From assembly GCA_004151065.3 (NCBI GenBank), contig NWUY0300066063.1, forward strand, positions 1-17,488: a stretch of 17,488 nt of DNA. The letters are read 5' to 3'. How positions within the stretch are numbered: position 1 is the stretch's first letter; each line of letters begins with the position of its first letter. A model generated the notes under the pieces. It was not told the DNA's origin. It searched no databases and saw only the letters and a program-made list of their open reading frames with translations. The position numbers and the translations under genes were made by a program. Source of the DNA: Larix sibirica. Lineage: Eukaryota; Streptophyta; Pinopsida; Pinales; Pinaceae. Below, piece after piece: positions 1-9,790 of the stretch.

Positions 1-920
1 GTTACATCACGTTACAAGATCTCTCCCATAGTGCACTGTAGAGCACCTCTCAACACAACCATAATTGTTATTTACAATGAATAAATTTTAGGCCAAAAAT
101 AAAAGTAGAGACAGGGACCGGTTGCCTCTCAGCTCTCCTCAAAATAAATCACTCCAAAAGTCCCCCACATTCTCACTGTGACTCGGGAGATCTGTATTGG
201 CCACTTACAATTGTTTTATCATCATAGTCCGTCTGCTTACAATGTTACTCATAGCAGTCCCAGTTACCCAGGACACTCCCCAAATCACCCCAACCCCTCA
301 AAAGGATCCAACTTTTCCTGCAATAAATTCATATTATTGAAAACTTTTCAACTTGAAATTAGAGGTGTCTTGTCAATAACAAGCACTCGTTTTTTCATGG
401 CATATACTTAATTTCAGTGTTACCAGATTCGCTAATTAATGGGAGTAAAAAAAAAAGAAATTCGTATTTTTTGTTGACTTTTTCCGGTTCCGGTTATTGT
501 TGCAACGCTGCTTAATTTTCCCTAGCTACAAATTTCACATATTCCAGGCGACATGACAGTTAAACCCATTGAGTTATATAACCCATAAAGCAGTTTTGAT
601 GGATGCCCAAATTTCAATTTGGCCCATATATTTCGAAATGACCCAAAACATTCCTACGTTGATCAAATCGACTACAAATTACCTTCTAACCCGATAATTT
701 CTCTAGGAAAAAAGATTCAAGGGAAAGTGAAAAAATATCTACAAAAACAGAAAAGTCATTGGCTCAAGACTAGACATGAAGAAGAAGATAAGAATAATCA
801 TTCTGGAAATATAACAAAAAAATAATTTAAAATCCATGTCTAGTTCAAACAAGCTAGGGCCGGTGATCTCATGGCAAACAAATCAAAACAGGCAGTAGAA
901 AGAAAGTTCATACCTGCTAA
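1..920. other. AT-rich stretch, no gene recognised
   Basis: I see no recognisable domain, RNA gene or repeat here. Two short open frames exist (78 codons near 178-411 and 69 codons near 619-825, both plus). The second is Lys/Gln/His rich, and neither resembles a family I know. Open frames of this size are expected by chance in sequence of this composition. Confidence 0.5.
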
Positions 921-923
921 GAT

Positions 924-998
924 GAAGAATGGGAAATCTGCTCCGGAGAACGAGAAAATTTAGAGAAATCACAACAATGTCGATAATATGTGTAGAAC
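924..998. repeat. Direct repeat copy 1 (45 bp matched, plus 30 bp extra)
   Basis: The first 30 bases (924-953) and the last part (981-998) are identical to 1608-1652. Between them this copy has 30 bp that the other lacks. The extra segment lies between two CGA triplets (951-953 and 981-983), so a slippage deletion in the other copy is the simplest explanation, though an insertion here is possible. On the minus strand a CAG/GTATGA sequence just left of this copy (near 910-917) resembles a splice donor; this is only a hint. Confidence 0.85.
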
Positions 999-1114
999 TC
1001 AACCACCAAAGAAGGGAATTTACTCAAATTGCAACAAATCGCATTTAAAATTGTAAATAGTTGATCATGCATAAAATGAAGGGGGAAATGGCAACTCCCG
1101 GAAATATTAGGAAA

Positions 1115-1483
1115 CTAAGGGTCCTTGCGCTTCCGCCCATTTGTTGGCTTTCCCGGAGCAATACCAGCCTCAAAACCAGGAGCATTTGAACCAGCAAAAG
1201 CAGCAGAATGACCAAGATCATTCCAAGTAGCATAATAAGCATAATCAGTTGAACATAATTTATTCGTAGCAGTAATTGAATTGGCATCATTCCAATAATC
1301 AGTTGAAATGGGATTCCCAGCCTCATTTTCCATAGCGTTTCTAATAGCTGTTGAAGGAGTAGAATTCCCAGCGTCACCCAGTTGAATCGTTTTCTCACCA
1401 TTACCTAGAGCAGTTCCAGGATCATTTCCATAAGTAGTTGAATCAACAGCATCTCCATAAGCAGTTGAACCATAGGCCCAGCA
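1115..1483 (-). pseudogene. Open frame fragment rich in Tyr/Asn/Gly/Ala, ending in a basic tail
   Basis: An open frame of about 123 codons runs from just after a TGA (1484-1486) to a TAG (1115-1117). I do not recognise the protein. It is built from imperfect short units (AYGSTAYGDA, TTYGNDPGT, STDYAYYATWND) and ends with a basic stretch, PTNGRKRKDP. The first internal Met lies at codon 51, so the true start is missing, or this is a downstream exon. Similar units continue further right (to about 1600) but in a shifted frame with stops, so at least one frameshift separates them. Low-complexity Tyr/Gly/Asn tails of this sort occur in RNA-binding proteins, but that is a composition analogy only. 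The DNA repeats keep other frames open as well, so coding is not proven. Confidence 0.4.
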
Positions 1484-1600
1484 TCATCGGTCTAATCAGC
1501 TGAATTTCCAGCATCAGTCGAGCATGGACATTCTCATAAGCATAATTCCTGGCAACATAACTAGCAGCACCAGTTTAACTAGCATTCCAAGCATAATTCC
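1200..1600. repeat. Degenerate short-unit tandem repeat region
   Basis: Variants of a short word (plus-strand CAGTTGAA followed by AT- or CC-rich spacers, and GCATAATTCC) recur many times, for example near 1237, 1290, 1379, 1433, 1459 and 1540-1600. The period is irregular. The repetition explains why several frames are open at once. Confidence 0.6.
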
Positions 1601-1607
1601 TAGCAGC

Positions 1608-1652
1608 GAAGAATGGGAAATCTGCTCCGGAGAACGATAATATGTGTAGAAC
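1608..1652. repeat. Direct repeat copy 2 (45 bp, identical to copy 1 without its 30-bp segment)
   Basis: All 45 bases match 924-953 plus 984-998, in the same orientation and 684 bp away. Perfect identity over 45 bp in otherwise decayed DNA suggests a fairly recent duplication or conversion that also involves the repeat region between the copies. Confidence 0.85.
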
Positions 1653-1670
1653 AATTGGCAAGGCATGCAA

Positions 1671-1759
1671 GTCATGGTAGGTGCAACAAATGCAAGCTCA
1701 GGAGGTAAAGTCGTGGCAGGTGCAACACATGCAATCCCAGGAGGTAGTGGTCGTGGAAA
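1671..1759. repeat. 39-bp tandem repeat, two units plus a partial third
   Basis: Units start at 1671 and 1710 and share GTC.TGG.AGGTGCAACA.ATGCAA and CAGGAGGTA. A third unit begins near 1750 (GTCGTGGAAAG) and stops. On the plus strand the units read as a 13-residue repeat (VMVGATNASSGGK / VVAGATHAIPGGS) inside an open frame at 1665-1862 that continues into a Lys/Arg-rich tail. Whether it is translated is unknown. Confidence 0.75.
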
Positions 1760-1988
1760 GAACAACCCGCGTAAAACCCAACACTTGCGTAGAGAGGGCT
1801 CCACAAAAATGCAAAATACCATGGCGAGCTTTGATATGAGGCCAAATAAGACCTTGATTGTCTAAACATATTTTTTTATAAAAAACTTTAGGTTATAACG
1901 CATTGAAAAGTGTAAAGACTAATATAATTTCTCGTAGGGCAATTTTTATAGTCCCTACTGCTACTAGACGACAGAGATTAATAAAATA

Positions 1989-2345
1989 GATGTATTTTGA
2001 AGCAACACATGTGTGACAATGGGATTAAAAAAACTATCAAACATAACTTGCATACATAAATTTCTTCTAAATGACATTTGTTATATCTTCCTTTGTTCTC
2101 GAGAGCAGGCACATACGTACTTCGTGCATAGTTCACAATGCCATTTATTCTTCTTAATTTGAATTAATTCAAAGCTACACAATTAACAATGGTTTAATGT
2201 AGTTTTAAGCAGAGCCCTAGGAAAGCAAAAACACCAGAAATAACTAAACAAAACATACATGTATTTTCAAACAAATCATGTATGACAATGGGATAATAAA
2301 ATATATCAAAAGTAACTTTGGATATGTAGGTGTCTTCTCAATGAA
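1989..2345. repeat. Old diverged direct repeat (about 80 bp, two copies about 270 bp apart)
   Basis: The segment 1989-2070 and the segment 2259-2345 share ATGTATTTT, then CATGTRTGACAATGGGAT, then ATATCAAA..TAACTT, then TTCTTCTMAATGA.CATTT in the same order. Identity is modest and small indels are present. The spacer between the copies carries nothing I recognise. It may be a remnant of one element or an old local duplication. Confidence 0.6.
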
Positions 2346-2689
2346 CATTTTTATAGAGGATAAACAGTAAAATTATGTTAAATATGAACCAAAATTATGC
2401 AAATTTTTTCTATTTCCTTAAATGCCTTAGCTTTCTATAGGTTTTCCATGTACAAATACCATAAATCTTGTTAAGGTTGCATTGAAACATCTTTGGGTAA
2501 ACACTTCATTTTTCGGCATTGTTCCTAATTCTATTAACAACAAGATTGAACAATGTTGTTAGTGTAGTGGTTTACCATGTGGAATATAAGTGAGAGTTTT
2601 GTTTAGATTAAACAAACATTGTTTTTTCATTGGGAAGATTTTTCTTATACAAATTATTGTATGTGTTGAGTAAAAGTTTTGCTAGAGAA

Positions 2690-3050
2690 CTATTATATTA
2701 CAGTCGTCGAAAAACACAAAATGAAGTCAAAATGGAAACCCGAGAGGGAATATTGTTTTTATGGACAATCTCATATGAGATTGCCATCTCTGTTCTTTTG
2801 GGAGACCTACATTATGCTTTTGATAGGGTAGCATAAAAACTCAATATTTACTATTGCAACTTGAAAACATTCAACCTTGCCTCATGTGCATTACAAATCA
2901 TATCTCTATGATTTGCAATATTGGAATTCCAATACTCAATGAACTCATCTCTAGAAATTATTTATGCCTCTATGCATTTTGCCCTGAAGTTATGGATGCA
3001 ATTTCAATGTTTATAATCCTTTCCGACCCCTCTATACAAAAACAATAATT
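2690..3050 (+). pseudogene. Possible LINE reverse-transcriptase scrap, frameshifted
   Basis: In the frame ending at 2836 the peptide DLHYAFDRVA (2804-2833) resembles LINE RT motif A, whose usual form is D-[FYL]-x-K-A-[FY]-D-x-V-x-W. A stop stands where the usual Trp follows. Reading on, the same frame gives a plausible helix (KTFNLASCALQIISL). In the next frame at about 2940-3020, NYLCLYAFCPEVMDAI resembles the motif B region (QGCPLAPYLF..E) with the QGCP core lost. No YADD-type motif C was found downstream. The match rests on a short motif in a broken frame, so it could be coincidence. Confidence 0.35.
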
Positions 3051-3059
3051 AATAAAGAA

Positions 3060-4690
3060 TTATTATTATACCAAACATAGTAGGGAACATGATAATTTGG
3101 AAAAACAATTGCATGTTTTCTATCATAACAAGACAATTAGGAATAACCATTGCTTATTTGTTTTTAGGGCATACCTATAGAATGGTAATAAAATTATATA
3201 TGGCCCTGTAAATTCATAGTAGGAAAGAAAAAATTTGTCCATACTAAGGGTTTAATAGAGGCTTATGTAGAGTGGTTGAGAGAACCATGCGGAATTGTGA
3301 AATGGCAGGTGAATTCACATGTGGGATGGTGGAACATATTCGCTAACTAAGTTCTACCCACAAATTTTTCCTACAAGGTTCTACACAAAAAACTCTATCA
3401 AAACGAACTAGCAAGTACATGCCAGTGGAATTTAGGGAAAACCTCTCACAGATCGACCAAAACCATGCCAACATTGTCAAATGTAATGTGAACTATAAAA
3501 TTAAGGGGTTTGGGGGTGTATACAAGAATGGTAATTGATGGGGAATACATAGGTGAGATGGTGGAATGCATGTACCTAAAGCCACTTATTGCACCCAAAG
3601 TTTCTCCCTCTCCCTTAATTAGCTATTAGAAAAGTTCTCCAGCCCTTCAATCCACAATGCATTATAATCGAGGATATAGTTGCAACTGGATTGAATCTAG
3701 GCAATCCCATCAATCACTGTAATATGTGTTCAACATGCAATGAACCACTAAAATCATCAGGCAGCTAGATACCATTTGAATCATAAATGGACGATAAATA
3801 AGTTGATGGATGGACGGTATGGATTGAGTAGATTGTTATCTACTCAATGGTTTCTAAAGAAAAAAAAAATGCTCATTGTATGATAACCACACACTTATCA
3901 AAATTTACAATTATAGGGTGAGAAGTTATTTTTAATGAAAGTATGTTTTAGACAAAAACAAGTGTGCTAATATTTATGTTAATAAAAAACAAGAGGCATA
4001 TAATGACAATGTCCATGTGGCTTTTATCTCAAGTAGATAAAAGGGCAATAAAAGCAAATAAAACATTAAAAGACCTTTCATCCACTTAAGCTAAAGGTTG
4101 CAAGGACAACGTCGCTATGGCTCTTGTTTACCGTTAACATGAATATAACACACTTACTTTTGTTAAAAACACACTTGCATTCATCTTAGGGATGTGAAGT
4201 TCTTTTGCAAGCATTATCACCTTGCAAATTAGTGTTAATGGAAATATTGTTAGATGTGAAAGCATTCCACACCAAAGGATATATATACTCGCATATATGA
4301 TCATTATATATCCAACCTGTTATTCGCCAGACTCGTATATCACTGCTTAGGTAGAACTCGAGATGAAATGATGTTTTTTTTTCTTGTGGCAAGTGTCCTG
4401 CATAAAACATGGCCATGCCCATGTTTCCACCATATTTGGGAGGATTTTGAAATCAAACTAAAATTTGAGGATTTTTTTTCTCACATAAGCGGGTAGTTTT
4501 TGCATTAATAAATCTATTGTTTAGTAGGTCTAAAAGATTACAATCCAAGAGTTTATGCCATTTAAGGCGAAGTATGAAAGATAATCAAAATTGGTATTAT
4601 AATCCTCCAATTTTGAGTAGCTACTACAATTTATACTAGTATATATCCTATCAAATAGTCCTAATAACAAAATGCATTTTCAAAGCATAG
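3060..4690. other. AT-rich stretch, no gene recognised
   Basis: No domain or RNA gene was found. A 79-codon minus frame at 4186-4422 has no family resemblance that I know. T-runs of nine (4374-4382) and eight (near 4474) occur. Weak similarity exists between about 3305-3335 and 3535-3570 (both contain GATGGTGGAA), which is too short to call a repeat. Confidence 0.45.
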
Positions 4691-4700
4691 GAAATTACTT

Positions 4701-5310
4701 GCTAATTAGAGCGTTGGCTACCTCCAAAAGACTGTGAAATTCTAATGATTTCCACATTTTCTTGCGATTACTGAATTGTTTCCTCCTCCCTTGGAATACC
4801 TTGGAGTTCTTCCATTGCACTTTGTTGATCTGAGACAAGAATTACGGAGTTATGGCTCTCATTGTTGGCTACATTTCAGAGAGTGTCCATTGCTTCTTTG
4901 AGTGCTATTTTATGCTGACGATGGGCGTCAACGGCTTCTATTGCAGTGGCATTTTGCATTCCCAATTCTTGGACATGAGTTGTGAGAGATTGGATTACTA
5001 CAATATTACTCTTTAGTTGGTCTTCCTAGCATCTGACAACTTTCCTTAGATCAGTTATCTCGTGCATATTTTTATGCAGTTTGGACATTCCATTTTCAAT
5101 GCTCCAATGTTGTTCTCTGAATTTTTGTTTACCACTTCCCTGATACTAATATTTCTCTTCTCAACTCTATATGCAGATACCCAACATAATATGAAAAAGG
5201 AAATCATGTCAAGCCTGAGAATCTAACTGGAGACCTTTGGATTTGTCAATCTCAAAATCCTAATACTGTTTCTTTAATAGCCTACTCTGAATTGATTTGA
5301 AATTTCACTT
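4701..5310 (-). pseudogene. Degraded coding relic resembling a coiled-coil protein
   Basis: On the minus strand, one frame from 5133 down to a TAA near 4701 gives about 144 codons with only three internal stops. The residues are charged and Gln/Ala/Glu/His rich rather than the Lys/Asn/Ile/Phe expected from noise, for example SIENGMSKLHKNMHEITDLR, THVQELGMQNATAIEAVDAH and HKIALKEAM. Leu/Ile/Val/Met spacing suggests a heptad coiled coil. The same frame continues right with more stops to about 5310 (RLLKKQY, FEIDKSKGLQLDSQ). I do not recognise the family; a retrotransposon gag-like or host coiled-coil protein are both possible. It lies left of the RNase H relic on the same strand, but ORF2 of a LINE normally ends with RNase H, so it is probably a separate piece. 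Confidence 0.45.
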
Positions 5311-5343
5311 TTTTGATCACAAGAAAACTGAGCATGGAAGAGA

Positions 5344-5685
5344 CTACACACATTCAATGGCTTGAAAGCTACTATAACTTTGAACTCTCCACCAACAATA
5401 TTGAGCATACTGAGATATCTTCATAATAATTCGAGAATTGATCCCTTCCTCTTGAATTGTCCTTGAATTGGAACCTTGATTTTTGTAATTGTGGAAACAA
5501 GAGAAGAGGTTGATCACTGAGACTTGTGCATTACCTCTATGAGCCAAGATAGATATGGAGAAAACATTGAAACCAGTGTGAGCTTTCTTGTGATGCTTCC
5601 CACTCAACTTGTGACTGTTCTGGAAGAACATTGAATTCATCATTTCAAAGGTTAATGCTATCAATCTCTCACTTTTTGCGAGCAA
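5344..5685 (-). pseudogene. 114-codon open frame in phase with the coiled-coil relic
   Basis: An open frame (ATG-like start at 5685, stop at 5344-5346) lies in the same phase as the relic at 4701-5310, with several stops between them. It is Ser/Asn/His/Lys rich and has no domain I recognise. Being in phase suggests a single ancient reading frame from about 5685 to 4701, but chance phase agreement is one in three. Confidence 0.25.
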
Positions 5686-5774
5686 TATGGATATTGCTTT
5701 GCTCAGTCTAAAATTTACTTGAGAAATTGATGAGGTTTAATTGGTTCCACTTATAGATATTATGAATTAGAACT

Positions 5775-6212
5775 TTAGGGAACTTGACTCAATTTGATGT
5801 CCCCATTTATGTTGAGAATCCCTGCTAATCTCCTCCATGTGTTATTATCTATTGATTTCGCCCCTTGATTTTGTTTATGAAGAACATGAAAAAATATTAT
5901 GTTGTTTAAATTCTTGGCCACGTTCTTGATCTTGATTATCCATCTAGAAAATCAATGTCCTTAGAAGGCGAGGTACGTAGCATACTTCAATAATGATCTC
6001 AAAGTCTCCTATCGCAACGATCTTGTCCCGTCCAAGAGAACGTACTTGTAGAAGGCTTTGATAAAGAGTCGCCACTTCTGCCTGGTTATTTGTGGTATTG
6101 CATAGTCCCCATTCATAGTATAGTTCTTCATGTCATTTGGGATCAAGGATGATCCCCCGCGCCTACCACCCCTAAAATTTGAGAAAAAATGAAGTTATAA
6201 CCATGAATTTTT
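5775..6212 (-). pseudogene. LINE ORF2 RNase H domain remnant (copy 1)
   Basis: This is the C-terminal RNase H-like domain (RVT_3 type) of a plant non-LTR retrotransposon, which in an active element degrades RNA in RNA/DNA hybrids. Reading leftward: a degenerate start (NSWL.LHF, where the first catalytic Asp of the usual F-D-G is gone), then GIILDPK, then YYEWGLCNTTNNQAEVATL at about 6119-6063 with the catalytic Glu at 6076-6078. VAIGDFEIII follows with the Asp at 6004-6006. After a frameshift near 5940 it continues as KIKNVAKNL, IIFFHVLHKQN and ILNINGD, ending at a TAA (5775-5777). The domain is nearly full length but has two or more frameshifts and several stops. No RT is visible upstream (to its right), so it is a 3' scrap. 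Confidence 0.8.
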
Positions 6213-6504
6213 TATTGCCAAAAAAGGCGCATTTTGTAAGCTACTACATGGGCATACTTCCTCGTAAACATGGATTACTCAACCTAATAAAAACACTTTT
6301 TTGAGAAAGTATGGGTGCACATCCCTACATTTCAATGCTTGGCCTAGCAGTGATATAGAGAGAAACATGCAATGTATGAAGACAACTCAGGTATCAACCT
6401 CAAAAAACTCAATCACTAGAAATAACTCACCATACCAATACACTTATCCATATATATATATACTAACATGTCAAAATGATGTACATGCTAACTTATTTTT
6501 GTAT

Positions 6505-6604
6505 GAATCTAACTTTTTCACTGTCTTTATGAGATTGATGAATCTAACGTTCTCACAGTCTTTATTTGACTCTCCATTCAAAAGAAGAGTAGGACTCTCC
6601 ATTC
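6505..6604. repeat. Two adjacent short duplications
   Basis: GAATCTAAC.TT.TCAC.GTCTTTAT occurs at 6505 and again at 6540 (35-bp period). Immediately after, GACTCTCCATTCAA occurs at about 6569 and 6592. These look like slippage products of different ages. Confidence 0.65.
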
Positions 6605-7432
6605 AACATAGCATGAAAATATTTTGATATACATCAAAGATATTCTCAAAGAAACAGGTCAAACAAACGTAGCAGAGCAAACAAAGGCCCACCAAAACAT
6701 CCTATCAATCACATAACATCATTGGGTATCGTATACAACTTTAGATACAATTTTTAAAGTTGAAATAGTATTTCAGAGCATATTACTAAAATCAATAATC
6801 CTTTATCTTATTAGTTCCTACTTACCTTTAGAAGGGACCCTTAGTAATCAATTTCTATCGATTTTAGAGCTTTAAACCATAAATAACTTATTATTTATCC
6901 AATGCAGTGAAAATTCATTCACTTCTACAAAGTTCAATAAAAGGGAAATTTTAGTTTTTGCCACGTGAATGCACGTAGTAGTTTGAGATGATGTTGCCTA
7001 GTGTTGTCTATTAATTTGCATAATTTTCATTTCCATATAAATTTCCAAAGGTTTTGAATTGGTAAGACGTTGGGCACCATTTAATGAATTAATTCCTTAT
7101 AATAAATAAAGGAGATCGTTCTAACATTGCCTCCATCAAAATTTCCACGAGCGTCGCCTTATGACCCCCTTGTTTTCATGTTGATTCAAAACAAGACCGA
7201 CTGTTATTACAAGCAGATAATTATTAGAATTATTGAAAACACTATATGTTGCTTAACTCTGTGTTAAAAACACTTTCTGGATGCACACAGATGCTTTGTA
7301 TGCAGATGCACTGAAGCTTGGTATGTTTGGTATGTCAATTACTTTTTCTAGTTACTTTGTTTAATGTATTATTTTCTCTTCAATTAAACGGAACATAGTC
7401 AGTGGCATTTATGGCCTTAGCCTTATCTCCAT

Positions 7433-7458
7433 TGCTAGCTAGTGATGCTAGCTAGTGA
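7433..7458. repeat. 13-bp perfect tandem repeat
   Basis: GCTAGCTAGTGAT is present twice in direct succession. It contains the self-complementary GCTAGC. No function is suggested. Confidence 0.8.
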
Positions 7459-7647
7459 TTAGTATGTCCTAAATGTGATTTCATCGTTGAGATTGCTTTG
7501 ACAATATTTGTTTCTCTGGTAAGAGTGTCATTTTTTTTCTTTGTTCTTCTGGTAAAACTGCCTTTTTTTCTTTCTAAGAGTGCAAAACCAGAAGTCAACC
7601 AAATTCTTATTTTCATTCCCTTATTGATAAGAGTGTATGTACTTACC

Positions 7648-7750
7648 AAAAAACATGTTATCCTTATCTATCTTCATCCCCTTTTGAATTTATGTCTAGA
7701 AAATATGCTATCCTTAGTTGTCTTTAACCCCTCTTTAATTGATGGAGCTT
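7648..7750. repeat. Diverged 50-bp tandem duplication
   Basis: AAACATGTTATCCTTATCT (7651) and AAATATGCTATCCTTAGTT (7701) start two units that continue in parallel (TCTTCATCCCCTTTTGAATT versus TCTTTAACCCCTCTTTAATT). The unit length is about 50 bp with roughly one base in five changed. Confidence 0.65.
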
Positions 7751-8349
7751 CGATTTGTGGGATTTGAGATACCAGACTTGTTCAATCTACAATCTTCATT
7801 GGAATGCTTTTGGTAATTAGAGATTGAAATTGAGACTCGCCCATCCAAGAAGCTATATCCCTATTCAAGGTTATAAGGTTCCTTACCAAACTTGAAAAAT
7901 TACAACTCATTACATATTAAAAAAAACCGCAAATATCCATTGTGGTCATAATCCCAATTTGATTTTCCTACTTTGGCTAAATTTGGTCTACTTTGTACTC
8001 TAGTTTTTTTTCCATTTGATTTATGAGGTGATAGCAAGAAAGAATAGAGAATAGATTTAGCAAAATAAAGAATGAATTACAAAAAATAGAGACTTTATAG
8101 ATGGAGTGGGAGAACTCTCTTTCTCTAGTTATCAAAATAAAGTGCTCTCTCTGGACTAAATAGGGACCAAAGTGCTACATAATATCATAATATTGATTCA
8201 AAAATGGGGGCATAAGTATTGCTTTACTATACATATAAAAGATAATTAAATGACAAGAAAGTAACAATTAGACTTGATTTGATTTTGAAAGCAAACTTGA
8301 GATATATTTCTCTATGACAACATGAGGGAAATAAAGAGAGTTAGAGTCC

Positions 8350-9790
8350 AAAAGTGGGAAAGGATTTTGTACATATTTTCTTTACATTTCTCACATTTCC
8401 AACTGGTTCTATCATGGAATTACTTTTAGCAATAAAATGTGCAAAGAGGGTTGGTTGCCTCACGAACCTTTACAACAATTTAGACAAGCTCCAATCCATC
8501 TTTATGAATGCCGGGAGATCCCATTTATTGGGTCTAAATGTTATGTCTACCCATTCTAATAAAGTTATTAGAATATGCCCAACTCCCACTATATATTATG
8601 TTTGTGGTGCTCAACATGCACTATATGACCACTAAGAGTGGTATCTTCTATGCATGTAGTTGACTGTGTGCTACGCGATGCAACCAGCCCTTTGAAGTTT
8701 CATGCTTAACCCTAAATGGTGACTATGATGGATTACTCACAACCATTGGCGACGAGATCTATGCACCAAATGAATTAACATATAAGTCCTACACACAACA
8801 TAACGAAGCTCGACCTCATAACAATGGATAAAAAGGAGCTCACCAAGGCGTACCTTTTTTAGCTTTAATCTCCCTCAATGACGACAATTGAAGCACTCTC
8901 TATCTCTTTCTCATGTAAATCATGTTACTTTGATTTTTAATTGAACTTTGTAAAAACTAAAATTTCATTAGTCTAAAAATGTGACCTGGAAGCACATACC
9001 TAGCTCTCTACAAAGCAATATAATAACTACATAGAGATGGATCTCAAGATGCTTATAGCTTAGGAGCCATGTCTTCATCAAAATTTCAGCAGGTACTAAT
9101 TGTAAGTGCTAGCCCTCCTACCATCCCAAGAGGGTGTGCCACTTACTACCTTTGATCTATAGCTAATTGGAACCAAACAATCGATAAACTTATTGGATAG
9201 GATCTTATTCATTGAAAGTGTTCCACAAGTTATGCATGTAGGAACATATATTTAGGTGATAAAATGACTCAATATAACAATTTTGAAATGTAAGCAAGCA
9301 TTTAAATGCATTACCACATTTCAAGTCATTGAGTGAGGATAACATGTGATTATGCTAAGTTCCCATTTCTACTACCGGTGTTGGTGTTCCACATGCTTGG
9401 TATGCAGCGATAGGTATGGCTATTGGAGGTGTCAGGCACAAGCTTGTGTTTAAAGGGGTCATGGGATCATGTCAAAAAACCATGTGTTGGAGCAATTTTG
9501 AAATGTAAACAAGTATTTAGTTGTGTTATGGGTTCTGGACCCATAACAATTTTAGTATCATATCACCTAGTTTCATATTCACTAGAATATCACCCACCAT
9601 CCCAGGCAACATAATGTCATAGCACAATAGATTCTTGAGGCTTCACAATCTTGAGTGTCTGCAACTACATGGCATGATTTTGTGGGTAAGAACATAATTT
9701 TTGTTGTTATTTTATTAGTTATATTTATAATGCATTGCAATCTATTTTCATCTTGGATTTTGCTTCCCATAATTTTCATATCAATACAAA
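8350..9790. other. AT-rich stretch, no gene recognised
   Basis: The longest frame (8354-8635, plus, 94 codons) has no recognisable domain and no support beyond being open. A 27-bp word, CAATTTTGAAATGTAARCAAG followed by YATTTA, occurs at 9278 and 9493; it is too short to assign. No RNA gene was found. Confidence 0.45.

Larger units (their letters stand above)
6230..8350. other. AT-rich stretch, no gene recognised; several short local duplications
   Basis: No domain was found on either strand, including no RT or zinc-binding region upstream of the RNase H relic. Frames at 6301-6627 (plus) and 7498-7767 (plus) are open for 109 and 90 codons but look like composition noise. A short (TA)n run sits at about 6452-6463. 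Local duplications are listed separately. Confidence 0.45.

Noticed and set aside
619-825. 69-codon plus frame, Lys/Gln-rich.
   Set aside because: Begins at TTG, AT-rich composition, no domain; length expected by chance.
1045-1401. 118-codon minus frame, Leu/Met-rich and membrane-like.
   Set aside because: It is the shifted frame of the repetitive 1115-1483 region. The Leu/Ile/Met run comes from the repeated CTG/ATG words, not from a membrane protein.
4186-4422. 79-codon minus frame.
   Set aside because: No recognisable motif, no neighbour in phase, chance length.
8354-8635. 94-codon plus frame.
   Set aside because: No family resemblance and nothing supporting translation.
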